Under the pieces are notes generated by a model, which saw nothing but the letters and a program-made list of their open reading frames with translations, was not told the DNA's origin and did not search any database. A stretch of 64,000 nucleotides of DNA from Bradyrhizobium sp. CB1650 (GTDB lineage Bacteria > Pseudomonadota > Alphaproteobacteria > Rhizobiales > Xanthobacteraceae), in the NCBI RefSeq assembly GCF_029761915.1, contig NZ_CP121695.1, positions 3,749,501 to 3,813,500 of the forward strand, given 5' to 3'. Position numbers and translations under genes: made by a program. Of the stretch, positions 51,383 through 59,268 are shown piece after piece; the stretch's first letter is position 1; each line of letters opens with the position of its first letter.

Positions 51383-51850
51383 ATGGCCATTCTCGTTCAA
51401 TTCGCAATCGGTCTGATCTTTGGCGTCGGCCTCATCGTCTCCGGCATGTCGAATCCGGCAAAGGTGCTGAACTTCCTGGATGTCGGCGGGATCCCGGCAG
51501 GGATGTGGGACGCGAGCCTCGCCTTCGTGATGGTCGGCGCAATCGCAGTGACCTTCCTCGGCTTCAACCGTGTCTTGAAGCTCGCGCGGCCATTCTTCGC
51601 CGAGCGGTTTTACGTTCCGACGCGAACGGATATCGATCCGAGAATTGTCGCCGGTCCCGCCATCTTCGGCATCGGCTGGGGGCTAGTAGGGTTTTGTCCG
51701 GGACCGGCGCTGACCGCGCTCGGATTTGGTTCGGCCTCCGCCTTCATTTTCGTCGCCGCGATGTGTGCCGGCATGGTGCTGGCCCGCTTCATCGCTCACC
51801 TGCCGTCGTCGACGCGCTTTGTCACGCCGCCCGATCCGCTCGAAACTTGA
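51383..51850 (+). CDS. YeeE/YedE-family transporter subunit 2 (DUF6691)
   Basis: The 155-residue membrane protein begins MAILVQFAIGLIFGVGLIVS GMSNPAKVLNFLDV, the DUF6691 pattern, and carries GWGLVGFCPGPALTALGFGS with the second pathway cysteine. Together with the previous gene it forms a split YeeE/YedE channel (PmpAB-like) for reduced sulfur. The two are five bases apart. The ArsR-type regulator and sulfur dioxygenase often found with such pairs are absent. Confidence 0.88.
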   Translation: MAILVQFAIGLIFGVGLIVSGMSNPAKVLNFLDVGGIPAGMWDASLAFVMVGAIAVTFLGFNRVLKLARPFFAERFYVPTRTDIDPRIVAGPAIFGIGWGLVGFCPGPALTALGFGSASAFIFVAAMCAGMVLARFIAHLPSSTRFVTPPDPLET

Positions 51851-51888
51851 CTGGCTTGGAGTCCGTCATCCGACGCCATGACATGGAC

Positions 51889-51918
51889 AGGACCGGGCGA
51901 GGCTTCTCGTCCGGTCCT
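51889..51918. terminator. hairpin between converging genes
   Basis: AGGACCGGGCGAG pairs with CTCGTCCGGTCCT across GCTT (13 pairs, one G-T). It lies between the transporter pair and the exported protein on the other strand and can serve both. Confidence 0.65.
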
Positions 51919-51938
51919 GGCCATCATGAATTCAGCAA

Positions 51939-52268
51939 TCACCAGCGGTCGTGATCGACGCCGACGCCCACGCTGACGCCGGGGGCGCGGATGCCGACCC
52001 CGCCGCGCGGGCCGTCATCCCAGTCGCGGTAGGTGCGGCGCTCGTAGTAGCGATCGCGCGGCATTCTGGCATAGGAGTCACGCACGATCACGCGCGCACC
52101 GCCTCGGGTGCGATAGCAATTGCCGGCGTCGTCACAGACGAGCCGAACCTCTTGAATGAGATCAGGGTTGGCGTATTCGCTGGTCGTGTAGAAGTCCGCG
52201 GCCTTTGCGCCGCCTGCTGCGGCCAGGGCTCCGACGCCCGCCAGCAGCGCAATCGTGAACGTCCTCAT
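51939..52268 (-). CDS. small exported protein
   Basis: The 109-residue product has a signal peptide (IALLAGVGALAAAGGAKAAD) and a mature part rich in Arg and Tyr (RMPRDRYYERRTYRDWDD) with a Cys pair (LVCDDAGNCYRTRGG) and a Gly/Val-rich end. Such proteins are common in the Bradyrhizobium periplasm; function unknown. GGAGGAGG lies directly upstream. Confidence 0.6.
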   Translation of the reverse strand: MRTFTIALLAGVGALAAAGGAKAADFYTTSEYANPDLIQEVRLVCDDAGNCYRTRGGARVIVRDSYARMPRDRYYERRTYRDWDDGPRGGVGIRAPGVSVGVGVDHDRW

Positions 52269-52380
52269 CATCTCCTCCTCCGTACTGCCCTCGGCGGTAA
52301 CAAGAAGGGGAGGCGACGTTCGTTCCGGCCGGTTTTCATGTTTTTCCCGGAACCGGAGTTCGCGCGGAGGCGATTGGTTC

Positions 52381-52785
52381 CTAAATCGGCTCGTACGTCT
52401 CCGACCCGCAGATGTCGTCAGGCTCGGCGCGGCGGCGGTCGACGATCTTTCCGCCGGCGATCGTCACGATGTAGGTCTGGATGCCCAGCGCCGTGCCGGT
52501 CGCGGAGGTGAGCTGCGCGCGGACGCAGGCCGTCCAGCCCGGTCCACGCACTTCGTGATGGGGCGCGGCGACATGAACCTCGCGTGGATAGGACGTCGTG
52601 AGGAAGACCACGTCGATCTGTTCACGCACCACGCGCTTGACGTCCGGGGGCGGTTCGGGCGACGGCTGCTCGGCTTCCTTGATGCGCATGAACTCAGGCA
52701 CCGGGGCGCGGCTGTCGGCAAATCCGCACGCGCCGAGCGCGAGCGCGCCGGCGAGCAGCGCCACATGAGCAACAATCCGCAACAT
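52381..52785 (-). CDS. lipoprotein of unknown function
   Basis: The 134-residue product has a lipoprotein signal (VALLAGALALGACGF, lipidated Cys near residue 19) and a soluble domain: REQIDVVFLTTSYPREVHVA, GWTACVRAQLTSATGTALGI QTYIVTIAGGKIVDRRRAEP DDICGSE. Two further cysteines may pair. The ATG at 52785 begins the signal; the upstream in-frame ATG at 52857 does not. Confidence 0.65.
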   Translation of the reverse strand: MLRIVAHVALLAGALALGACGFADSRAPVPEFMRIKEAEQPSPEPPPDVKRVVREQIDVVFLTTSYPREVHVAAPHHEVRGPGWTACVRAQLTSATGTALGIQTYIVTIAGGKIVDRRRAEPDDICGSETYEPI

Positions 52786-52938
52786 TCGTGAAATTCCCCC
52801 CTGCGGGCCAACACATAGGCACGAATGCGCCACGGCGAAGTCCCAGCCGATCAACATTTGCTGAAGCCGGGAGGGAAACGGGATTTGCTAATACGGGATT
52901 GCGGGCTAGTTTGTAGCCCGGACGAGGGGATTGCACCG

Positions 52939-53172
52939 ATGAGGATCTTGCTCATTGCGGCCGCCGTGTTGGCCCTGACGGCCGTCTCGGCACAGGCCCA
53001 GATGGGCGGTGGCCGGCGCCAGCCCGGCAATGATGCCCCCAAGGCGGACAACAAGCCCAAGGTCGACGAGAAAGCCTACAAGGCGGCGCTCGATCGGATT
53101 CCCGAGCCCAAGCAAAAGTACGATCCGTGGAGCGGGGCGCGCCCGAGCGAGCCTGCAAAGAAGCCGAACTAG
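52939..53172 (+). CDS. small exported protein, paralogue of 56693-56983
   Basis: The 77-residue product has a signal peptide (ILLIAAAVLALTAVSAQAQ) and a short mature chain with VDEKAYKAALDRIPEPKQKY DPWSGARPSEPAKKPN. The pattern Y-K-x2-L-x2-IP-x2-K-x4-DPW-x-G-x-R recurs in a second gene 3.5 kb away. Function unknown; common in Bradyrhizobium. It lies 13 bases before the PQQ dehydrogenase start. Confidence 0.65.
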   Translation: MRILLIAAAVLALTAVSAQAQMGGGRRQPGNDAPKADNKPKVDEKAYKAALDRIPEPKQKYDPWSGARPSEPAKKPN

Positions 53173-53185
53173 GACGGGCCGGACC

Positions 53186-55222
53186 TTGCTGACCCGCTTG
53201 CGATATCCGGTCGGCCTTGTTGCGTTCCTGTTGCTGGTGGCGCGGCCATGCTCGGCCTGGGACAGCTGGGGTGGCGATGCCGGCGGCTCGCGCTTCTCGC
53301 CGTTGCAGCAGATCACGCCCGACAATGTCGGCAAGCTCGTTCGAGCCTTCGAATTCCACACCGGCGATCTCTCGGCTCGTCCTCCTGAGGTGATGCGGCG
53401 GACAAAATTCCAGGCGACGCCGCTGTTCGTCGAGGACAGCTTGATCTTCTGCTCACCCTTCAACGAGGTGATCGCGCTCGATCCCGGCACCGGCGTGCAG
53501 AAGTGGCGTTACGATCCGAAGATCGCCACCAATCAGCGTCCTGCCAATCGCTACGTCTGCCGCGGCGTCACCTACTGGATCGACGACAAGGCGCCCGCGG
53601 ACGCCGCCTGTCGATCGCGCATCTTCATGGGCACGAATGATGTCCGCCTGATTGCGCTCGATGCGAAAACAGGAGTCCCGTGTGCCGATTTCGGCAATGG
53701 CGGCGAGATCAGGCTCGATATCGGCACGGCGCTGGAATGGCCCGGCGAATTCCAGATCACCTCGCCGCCTGCGATCGGCCGCGGTGTGATCGTGGTCGGC
53801 TCCGCGATCGGCGACAACCGCCGCGTCGATGCACCGAGCGGCGTGGTGCGAGCGTTCGATGCGCGCAGCGGCCAGCCGCGTTGGACTTTCGAGCCACTCA
53901 GGCGCGACGGCATCGCGGCCGGGCATGCCAACGTCTGGGCGCCGATGTCGGTCGACGAGGCGCGTGGGTTCGTATTCCTGCCGACATCCTCGCCGTCGCC
54001 GGACTTCTGGGGTGGCAGGCGTCCCGGCAACAACGAGCATGCCAATTCAGTTGTCGCCTTGCGCATCGAAACCGGCGAGCTCGTGTGGGCGTTCCAGACC
54101 GTGCATCACGACGTCTGGGACTACGATCTGCCGGCGCAGCCGACGCTGACGCGGATCGAGACCGGCAACGGTCAGCGCGATGTGGTGATCCAGCCGACCA
54201 AGCAGGGTTTCGTCTTCGTGCTCGACCGCGACACCGGCAAGCCGGTGTGGCCGGTCGAGGAGCGCGCGGTGCCGCAAGGCGGTGCCGAGGGCGAAAGGCT
54301 GTCGCCGACGCAGCCGTTCCCGACGCATGTGCCGGCGCTGACGTCCCAGACCATCTCGAACGACGATGCACTCTCGCTATTGCCCGGCCTGCGCCGCTCT
54401 CCTTGCGAGCGGCAGTTCGCGGAGGCGCGCAACGAGGGGCTGTACACACCGCCTTCGACGCAAGGCTCGCTGGAATTTCCGTTCACCGGCGGCGGCGTGA
54501 ACTGGGGCAGCGCAGCCTTCGATCCGGTCCGCCAGATCCTCTACGCCAACACTGGTCGCGCCGTGCATCTCATCAAGCTGATCCCGCGTGCGGAGGCTGC
54601 GGGATTCAATCCGCCGCCCGGACATGATTTCGGCCGGCAGCAGGGCGCGCCGTTCGCCATGTCGCGCGCGGTGGTGATGTCGCCGCTCGGGCTGCTCTGC
54701 AACAAGCCGCCCTGGGGCGAGATGGTCGCGGTCGATCTGAAGGCGGGCAAGATCCTCTGGCGTTCGACCGTCGGCACCACCGAGGATCTGGCGCCGCTGG
54801 GCATGCCGCTTCCCTGGGGCGCGCCGCTCGTCAACGGGCTTGCGGTCACCGCAGGCGGTCTCGTCTTCACCGGCGCGATGGATGCTTACTTGCGCGCGTT
54901 CGATGCGCGAAGCGGCAAGGAGCTGTGGCAGGGCCGTCTGCCGGTGCCCGGTGTCGCCAATCCCATGACCTATCTCTGGAACGGTGAGCAGTATGTCGCG
55001 ATCGGCGCGGGCGGCCACTCCGAAGCCGGCACCTCGATCGGCGACAGCGTCGTCGCGTTTCGCCTGGCGCGGCCGGGCGAGGGGCCGTCACTGTGGTCGC
55101 GCACCATCGATCGTCCCGGCGGCCGGCTGTTGGCGGCATCCTCAGCGATCGCGCTTGCGATCATCGCGCTCGTGATCGCGGGCCTGCGCTGGCGCCGCAA
55201 GCGTCGTATCAAGCAAGCATGA
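53186..55222 (+). CDS. PQQ-dependent dehydrogenase (membrane-bound GDH-like)
   Basis: The product of about 678 residues has one N-terminal signal or anchor (PVGLVAFLLLVARPCSA), an eight-bladed PQQ propeller (WDSWGGDAGGSRFSPLQQIT; FQATPLFVEDSLIFCSPFNE; RIFMGTNDVRLIALDAKTG; WAFQTVHHDVWDYDLPAQPT) and a C-terminal membrane helix with a basic end (IALAIIALVIAGLRWRRKRR). WDYD and HHDVW motifs match the quinoprotein glucose/quinate dehydrogenase group, periplasmic enzymes feeding electrons to ubiquinone. There is no cytochrome c domain. No ATG or GTG precedes the signal; a TTG at 53186 is the likely start. The C-terminal anchor is unusual, as GDH has N-terminal ones. Confidence 0.82.
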   Translation: MLTRLRYPVGLVAFLLLVARPCSAWDSWGGDAGGSRFSPLQQITPDNVGKLVRAFEFHTGDLSARPPEVMRRTKFQATPLFVEDSLIFCSPFNEVIALDPGTGVQKWRYDPKIATNQRPANRYVCRGVTYWIDDKAPADAACRSRIFMGTNDVRLIALDAKTGVPCADFGNGGEIRLDIGTALEWPGEFQITSPPAIGRGVIVVGSAIGDNRRVDAPSGVVRAFDARSGQPRWTFEPLRRDGIAAGHANVWAPMSVDEARGFVFLPTSSPSPDFWGGRRPGNNEHANSVVALRIETGELVWAFQTVHHDVWDYDLPAQPTLTRIETGNGQRDVVIQPTKQGFVFVLDRDTGKPVWPVEERAVPQGGAEGERLSPTQPFPTHVPALTSQTISNDDALSLLPGLRRSPCERQFAEARNEGLYTPPSTQGSLEFPFTGGGVNWGSAAFDPVRQILYANTGRAVHLIKLIPRAEAAGFNPPPGHDFGRQQGAPFAMSRAVVMSPLGLLCNKPPWGEMVAVDLKAGKILWRSTVGTTEDLAPLGMPLPWGAPLVNGLAVTAGGLVFTGAMDAYLRAFDARSGKELWQGRLPVPGVANPMTYLWNGEQYVAIGAGGHSEAGTSIGDSVVAFRLARPGEGPSLWSRTIDRPGGRLLAASSAIALAIIALVIAGLRWRRKRRIKQA

Positions 55223-55270
55223 TGGCTGTGTTGTGCCTGCGATGCGAACAGCCGTTCACATCGTGTTGCG

Positions 55271-55513
55271 CTATTGCACGAAGGCGATGCCGACACGGGT
55301 GTCGTTGCGCCACACCGGGCGGCAATTCCGCACGAAATTGTCGCGCGCGATCGACAGCGTGAACGATTGCGGCAGCGTGACGAAGCTGTCCAGATCGACT
55401 GCTGCGCCGCCTTCCGACATGTTTCGCACCGTGCACGCGATGCCGCTGCCTTCAAAGGTGATCGTGCCGCCCTTGAAAACACGGTGACGCTGCGCTGCAC
55501 GCTTCTCGATCAT
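55271..55513 (-). CDS. PilZ-domain protein
   Basis: The 80-residue product is a single PilZ domain: EKRAAQRHRVFKGGTITFEG (the RxxxR c-di-GMP motif is present as RAAQRHR), NMSEGGAAVDLDS (the [DN]xSxxG motif) and VGIAFVQ. It is expected to bind c-di-GMP, although many small rhizobial PilZ proteins are uncharacterised. It converges on the PQQ dehydrogenase. Confidence 0.82.
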   Translation of the reverse strand: MIEKRAAQRHRVFKGGTITFEGSGIACTVRNMSEGGAAVDLDSFVTLPQSFTLSIARDNFVRNCRPVWRNDTRVGIAFVQ

Positions 55514-55796
55514 CGCGTTAATCCATCGTGACGATCGTGAAGTAGTGCATAGAAATTACGTTGAAATGAATTCAATACTGGCGCTACTTGCACCGCGCTT
55601 CAGACTTCGTTTACGAAACCGAAGCGGGGGCCTCCTCTCCGCTGATTTTCCTTCAAAACAATCCGGATGTGAGCCTCGTCAGCGCGGCCGACGCAGTGCT
55701 CGGCAAGCAATCGCGCTTCATTTCCTTCGGCATGATCGATGGCGGGAGCCGCGGCGCGCTTTGCGCTCACGCGGCTCTCGACCTCGCCGGTCATGC
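55514..55796. other. intergenic between PilZ and thioesterase genes
   Basis: No supported gene or signal was seen; an open plus-strand frame crosses it but shadows the thioesterase gene. Confidence 0.4.
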
Positions 55797-56261
55797 TTAC
55801 CCCGGCAGCATCGCGAACGCGCTCGATACCATCGCCACCGGCTTGTCGTCGGTGGCGGAGAGCAGCGTGACGCGACCGAAACTCATGGTGCGCCCGAGCC
55901 GCACGACGCGCGCGTCGGCCAGTACGTCGGAGGATGCGACCGCGCGCATGAAATGCGTGGTCTGGTCGACCGTCGTCATCGGCCGGTAGCCGCGATTGGC
56001 GGCGAGGATGGCGATCACCATCGCGGTATCGGCGAGCGCCATCAGCGCCTGGCCGCAGACCACGCCGCCATGCCGGCACAGGCGTTCCGAAAAGGCCATT
56101 CGCAGAGTTGCGCCCGGTTGCCAGTCCGGCACGTCGGCCGGCGCGATGTGGTCAATGCGCTCGACGGAGAGGCCGAGATCCTGGACCCATGGCGCAAAGA
56201 CCTCGCCGAGCACGCGTTTGGCCTCGGTGATGCCGAACTCCGCTTCGGGCTGCGACTGCAT
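55797..56261 (-). CDS. PaaI-like hotdog thioesterase
   Basis: The 154-residue product has the hotdog pattern: ATLRMAFSERLCRHGGVVCG QALMALADTAMVIAILAANR and TTVDQTTHFMRAVASSDVLA DARVVRLGRTMSFGRVTLLS. This resembles PaaI/YbgC acyl-CoA thioesterases. The catalytic Asp sits in ALADTA. GAGGA precedes the ATG at 56261; an in-frame ATG at 56312 lacks a ribosome site. Substrate unknown. Confidence 0.8.
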   Translation of the reverse strand: MQSQPEAEFGITEAKRVLGEVFAPWVQDLGLSVERIDHIAPADVPDWQPGATLRMAFSERLCRHGGVVCGQALMALADTAMVIAILAANRGYRPMTTVDQTTHFMRAVASSDVLADARVVRLGRTMSFGRVTLLSATDDKPVAMVSSAFAMLPG

Positions 56262-56375
56262 TGCTGTGGTTTCCTCGTCTGTTGCCGGTTGTTTCAGCCA
56301 TTCTGCCTGCATTGGCGCGGCAAAGTCACCCGGTCCGGCGGCCGTCGATCGGCTTGAAAATGCCCGACTTGGCCT

Positions 56376-56437
56376 TCTAGAATGCCGTCCTTGGCAGTGG
56401 GTGGACTCTAGAATGCCGTCCTTGGCAGTGGGTGGAC
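56376..56437. repeat. perfect 31-bp tandem duplication
   Basis: The unit beginning TCTAGAATGCCGTCCTTGGC occurs at 56376-56406 and again, identically, at 56407-56437. The second copy ends one base before the start codon of a 43-residue lipoprotein gene. Confidence 0.9.
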
Positions 56438-56438
56438 G

Positions 56439-56570
56439 ATGTTGCGTCGATTTGTCTTGGTGTTTTGCCTGGCCGCGCTTGGCCTCGCTTTGAACGGGTG
56501 CACCAAATGCGGCCCGATCTGGGACGATTGGCTGCAATCGCCGAAATCGTGCCGATCGGACCGGCTCTGA
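56439..56570 (+). CDS. 43-residue lipoprotein
   Basis: The short frame reads MLRRFVLVFCLAALGLALNG, then CTKCGPIWDDWLQSPKSCRS DRL. The hydrophobic start ending in NGC is a lipoprotein signal, although Asn before Gly-Cys is unusual. The C-terminal CGPIWDDW.QSPKSC pattern recurs in small Bradyrhizobium proteins, which supports its being real. The 5' region consists of the 31-bp tandem repeat, so no normal ribosome site is seen. Confidence 0.5.
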   Translation: MLRRFVLVFCLAALGLALNGCTKCGPIWDDWLQSPKSCRSDRL

Positions 56571-56692
56571 CGGTTCGTGCGGCCTGCGCGGCGCCCGAGA
56601 CCCGTGATAGAGAGTGATAAGCACCGCGGCAATGCTGCGACGGGAGTGATGAGGCGCGGTGATCCGCCCTCTCGATGATCAAGGAGTGAATG

Positions 56693-56983
56693 ATGAAGGT
56701 TTTCCGCATGGCGGCGCTACTGGCTGTGCTGGCGGGGCCGGCCTATGCGCAAGCGCCCCATATCAATCTGCTGCAGGACGGCCCCAGCAAGACTGACGAT
56801 GAAAAGGCCGTGGATGCCGAGCGCGAGCGGGCCTACAAGGACACCCTGAAGAAGATCCCCGACGCCAAGACGTCCAGCGATCCCTGGGGCGGGATGCGTT
56901 CCGATCCGCCGAAGCCGGCCGCGCCGAAGTCCTCAGCCGCGACCTCGACCAAGAAGACCAAGACCGGCACCGCCGCAAACTGA
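56693..56983 (+). CDS. small exported protein, paralogue of 52939-53172
   Basis: The 96-residue product has a signal peptide (MAALLAVLAGPAYAQ) and a mature chain with AVDAERERAYKDTLKKIPDA KTSSDPWGGMRSDPP and a Lys/Thr/Ala tail. It shares Y-K-x2-L-x2-IP-x2-K and DPW-x-G-x-R with the product at 52939. AAGGAG six bases before the second ATG (56693) fixes the start. Confidence 0.65.
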   Translation: MKVFRMAALLAVLAGPAYAQAPHINLLQDGPSKTDDEKAVDAERERAYKDTLKKIPDAKTSSDPWGGMRSDPPKPAAPKSSAATSTKKTKTGTAAN

Positions 56984-57090
56984 CCGAACCCGCCCGGGAC
57001 GGGCCGCGATGAGGCGGCTCCCGGCGGGACTCCCCTTCGCCAGCGCCCTCCCTACATCTGGTGGAAAGCGTTGCGTCGAGGAGGTGAGAC

Positions 57091-57345
57091 ATGGCCGGTC
57101 GTCCGCGGGATCTCGCCGAGCGGATGGCGCGCCGGCGCAGGGCGGCGGTCCGGTCGGCCGAAGGGCCGGGCGACGGCTACCTGCGCGAGACCTTCACCTT
57201 GCCGCGCGAGGCGGCACGCGCGCGGGCGCGGGCCTTTTTCGCCCGCTACCCCAAGGCCGGCTATATGAGCGAAGTCGAGACCTGGCGCGAGCTGCCCGGC
57301 GGCGACATCGAATTCACCATGCGGCGGCTGCCCAGCGCCGATTAG
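57091..57345 (+). CDS. small basic conserved hypothetical protein
   Basis: The 84-residue product MAGRPRDLAERMARRRRAAV has a basic N-terminus and a core LRETFTLPREAARARARAFF ARYPKAGYMSEVETWRELPG GDIEFTMRRL. GGAGG precedes the ATG at 57091. No known family. Confidence 0.6.
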   Translation: MAGRPRDLAERMARRRRAAVRSAEGPGDGYLRETFTLPREAARARARAFFARYPKAGYMSEVETWRELPGGDIEFTMRRLPSAD

Positions 57346-57473
57346 CGCACGATCCAAAAAAGTGTGCTTCGGTTTTCCGAAGAGATCACTAGGCGATTCG
57401 ATTCGTCACGATCTCGTCTGGCTGAGCGCAGCGGCTAATCGCCGCTAGTCAACTGAAGCGCAGAGAAGAAGGC

Positions 57474-57722
57474 ATGGGGGATAAAATCAAACGCACCGCC
57501 GCCGCGCTTCGCGGCTTTCGAAGGTCGCGGCCGAGGGAGTTCTTTTGGTCTATCTATGGAATCCTCGGGGGTGTTCTAGTCGGAGCTTCCATTGGCGGAA
57601 TAGGCATAGCAGTCCTCGGCAGCGCTTTTGGCGTACCAGCATTTGTCATCTTTGCGATTATCGGCGGAATGATCGGTAACCGCGTCGGCGTTGAGAAGGA
57701 CAGGGCAACATTAGGTAAATGA
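57474..57722 (+). CDS. small Gly-zipper membrane protein
   Basis: The 82-residue product has a basic N-terminus and two tight hydrophobic segments (YGILGGVLVGASIGGIGIAV and FVIFAIIGGMIGNRVGVEK) with glycine-zipper spacing. Function unknown. AGAAGG lies upstream of the ATG. A terminator hairpin begins at its stop codon. Confidence 0.55.
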   Translation: MGDKIKRTAAALRGFRRSRPREFFWSIYGILGGVLVGASIGGIGIAVLGSAFGVPAFVIFAIIGGMIGNRVGVEKDRATLGK

Positions 57723-57745
57723 GGCCGCCAAACTGAGGTGGCCTT
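57723..57745 (+). terminator. hairpin terminator, GGCCGCC family
   Basis: GGCCGCC and GGTGGCC (with G-T pair) flank AAACTGA directly after the stop at 57722 and are followed by TTG. Near copies occur at 57845 and 58651. Confidence 0.5.
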
Positions 57746-57844
57746 GCGAGAACCGGCCCATCGCCAAACGCGCGTCGGACGATGGGCCGTTCCGGGTGGA
57801 TGGCGCAAACCTAGAGGGTCCAGATATCGCGCCACAGACCGGGT

Positions 57845-57867
57845 GGCCGCCAACTGAGGCGGCCTTA
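57845..57867 (-). terminator. hairpin terminator, GGCCGCC family
   Basis: GGCCGCC (57845-57851) and GGCGGCC (57858-57864) flank AACTGA. On the minus strand it directly abuts the stop codon of the zinc-ribbon gene. Confidence 0.55.
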
Positions 57868-58038
57868 ATCGTCCCAAATGCGTTCGCCACACTGGCATTG
57901 ATAGAGGCGAACAGTCTTGCCCTTCCGGATATCGAGTAGGGATTGGATTAGGCGGGGGAAGGCGGCACAGGTGGGGCAGCGCGGCCGTTGGTCCTGTGTC
58001 TGCTGCGCTGGCGGCTCTTCTTGGTGATGCGCAGTCAT
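57865..58038 (-). CDS. small zinc-ribbon protein
   Basis: The 57-residue product starts MTAHHQEEPPAQQTQDQRPR with CPTCAAFP following, then YQCQCGERIWDD, giving a CxxC...CxCG zinc ribbon. It resembles short Bradyrhizobium proteins of unknown role. The ATG at 58038 starts the conserved part; 58074 is an upstream alternative. Confidence 0.55.
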   Translation of the reverse strand: MTAHHQEEPPAQQTQDQRPRCPTCAAFPRLIQSLLDIRKGKTVRLYQCQCGERIWDD

Positions 58039-58423
58039 TTGCTCAAACCTCTCAACGAGAGGGGCTAAGCGCAAAAGTGTACACTCGTTCCAAAGCGAAC
58101 AGAACCTATTCTTCTGCCGGCTCGGGATGCCAGACCTTGGGGACGGGGAGATTGAGGAGTTCTCGGGCGGATGCAGGCGGGCTTTTGACTCCGGGCCTTT
58201 CGGGCGACACCGCTAGAACGGGCCGTGCAAACCTGGCTGTCCACCGCTGTTCGGATTTTCTTTGAAGATCGAGAGGGACAGTACTCACGACCGGAACTCC
58301 GGGTTCGCGATCCTGCCCTGTGCTGGAGACCTCAACGCTTGCCACGTCTCAAAGGTCCCGATGCGCCGTCGCGTTTCCCTTGTTTATGGGAATTGGGGAC
58401 GAGCGTACGGGCGCGCTGTTCAC
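58039..58423. other. stretch without a convincing gene; possible leader or small RNA
   Basis: A minus-strand frame (58106-58345, ending VWHPEPAEE) has no start signal or family. The plus strand runs into two overlapping hairpins and a T-run, so a noncoding transcript is possible. Confidence 0.35.
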
Positions 58424-58476
58424 GGGATCAGGGACTTCTGATCCCCAGTCTTCCAGCCGGTCGACTGGGGTTTTTT
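58424..58476 (+). terminator. orphan terminator with overlapping upstream hairpin
   Basis: CCCCAGTC (58443-58450) pairs with GACTGGGG (58463-58470) and is followed by TTTTTT. An earlier hairpin, GGGATCAG (58424-58431) with CTGATCCC (58438-58445), shares three bases with it, so the two cannot form fully at once. No gene precedes it on this strand. Confidence 0.65.
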
Positions 58477-58670
58477 GTTCGCGCAGCACCCCCGAAGTGG
58501 GTGCCTCTTTCGAGCAATCATCATTTTCAGTTGCTTGACGTAGAATCTTGCGGCCTTCGGGCTCAAGCTCCCCAGCCCCCGGCCCGTTGAGCAGGCGGCC
58601 TCGCGATGCGTAACAGCGTTGGCGGGGCCGCTGCGCCGCAGACATAAGAAGGCCGTCAACCGAGGAGGCC

Positions 58671-58844
58671 TTACTTCCCATTATCCCTGATGTGGGCTGC
58701 GAGCTTATCAAGCTGGGTCGCCAGACCGACAAGACTTCGGGCAATGTTCATCAGCATCGCGGCGCGTTCCTTGGAAACTTCAGCTTGTTGCGCCATGGAT
58801 TTGTATTCGTTGGCGAGTGCTAGGCACTGTGAAGGCGTGAGCAT
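58671..58844 (-). CDS. 57-residue hypothetical protein
   Basis: The product MLTPSQCLALANEYKSMAQQ, then AEVSKERAAMLMNIARSLVG LATQLDKLAAHIRDNGK, is a helical protein of a type repeated in rhizobial genomes (A..Y...A......ra.l..ia.s...La.QLD.L). Its stop codon abuts a GGCC hairpin like those at 57723 and 57845. No function known. Confidence 0.6.
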   Translation of the reverse strand: MLTPSQCLALANEYKSMAQQAEVSKERAAMLMNIARSLVGLATQLDKLAAHIRDNGK

Positions 58845-59119
58845 TGCAGGATGCTCCGACAGGACGCTGTATCAATTAAAACACCGCGCGGCGCCGTGTA
58901 TGTCTTCAGGTCTCCGATAATTAGCACCGCCAACCACAGGGTAAGACAAACCGAGAACACACGACGTCTCTGTTACCCACAAAGGTCTATGAACAGAGTT
59001 GGGCGTAGCGAACAGATCGCGGCGAAAGGGCGGCGCTGCTCCCACGCGTCAAATTGGGCCACTCCGTTAGGCCACTAGGGGTTGAGCAGGCCAGCGCCTG
59101 TAAGCTCAAAGGAACAGGA
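58845..59119. other. stretch without a convincing gene
   Basis: Frames are short and unsupported on both strands. The right edge meets a possible transposase scrap. Confidence 0.4.
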
Positions 59120-59268
59120 CTAGAACCGAGAAACAGGCGGTGATTTCCGTACTCCGCCTTCAGAGCTGATCGTGCCGAAAGCATCGCTGTAGCAATGCGC
59201 TCCAATGCCGCCTGACCTGCAACCAACTCTCGGATCCGCGCTTCGAAATTCTTCGGAGCAGGGCCCAT
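59120..59268 (-). pseudogene. possible IS110-family transposase scrap
   Basis: The minus-strand peptide FEARIRELVAGQAALERIAT AMLSARSALKAEYGNH resembles the middle helical region of IS110-type transposases, where EARI.ELV.....LE.IA..ML.AR..L is followed by HR....R.D. The catalytic DEDD part and the C-terminal domain are missing. I assign it from the pattern alone. Confidence 0.35.

Noticed and set aside
55588..55989. 133-codon plus-strand frame beginning MHRASDFVYE
   Set aside because: Most of it is antisense to the thioesterase gene and it has no ribosome site.
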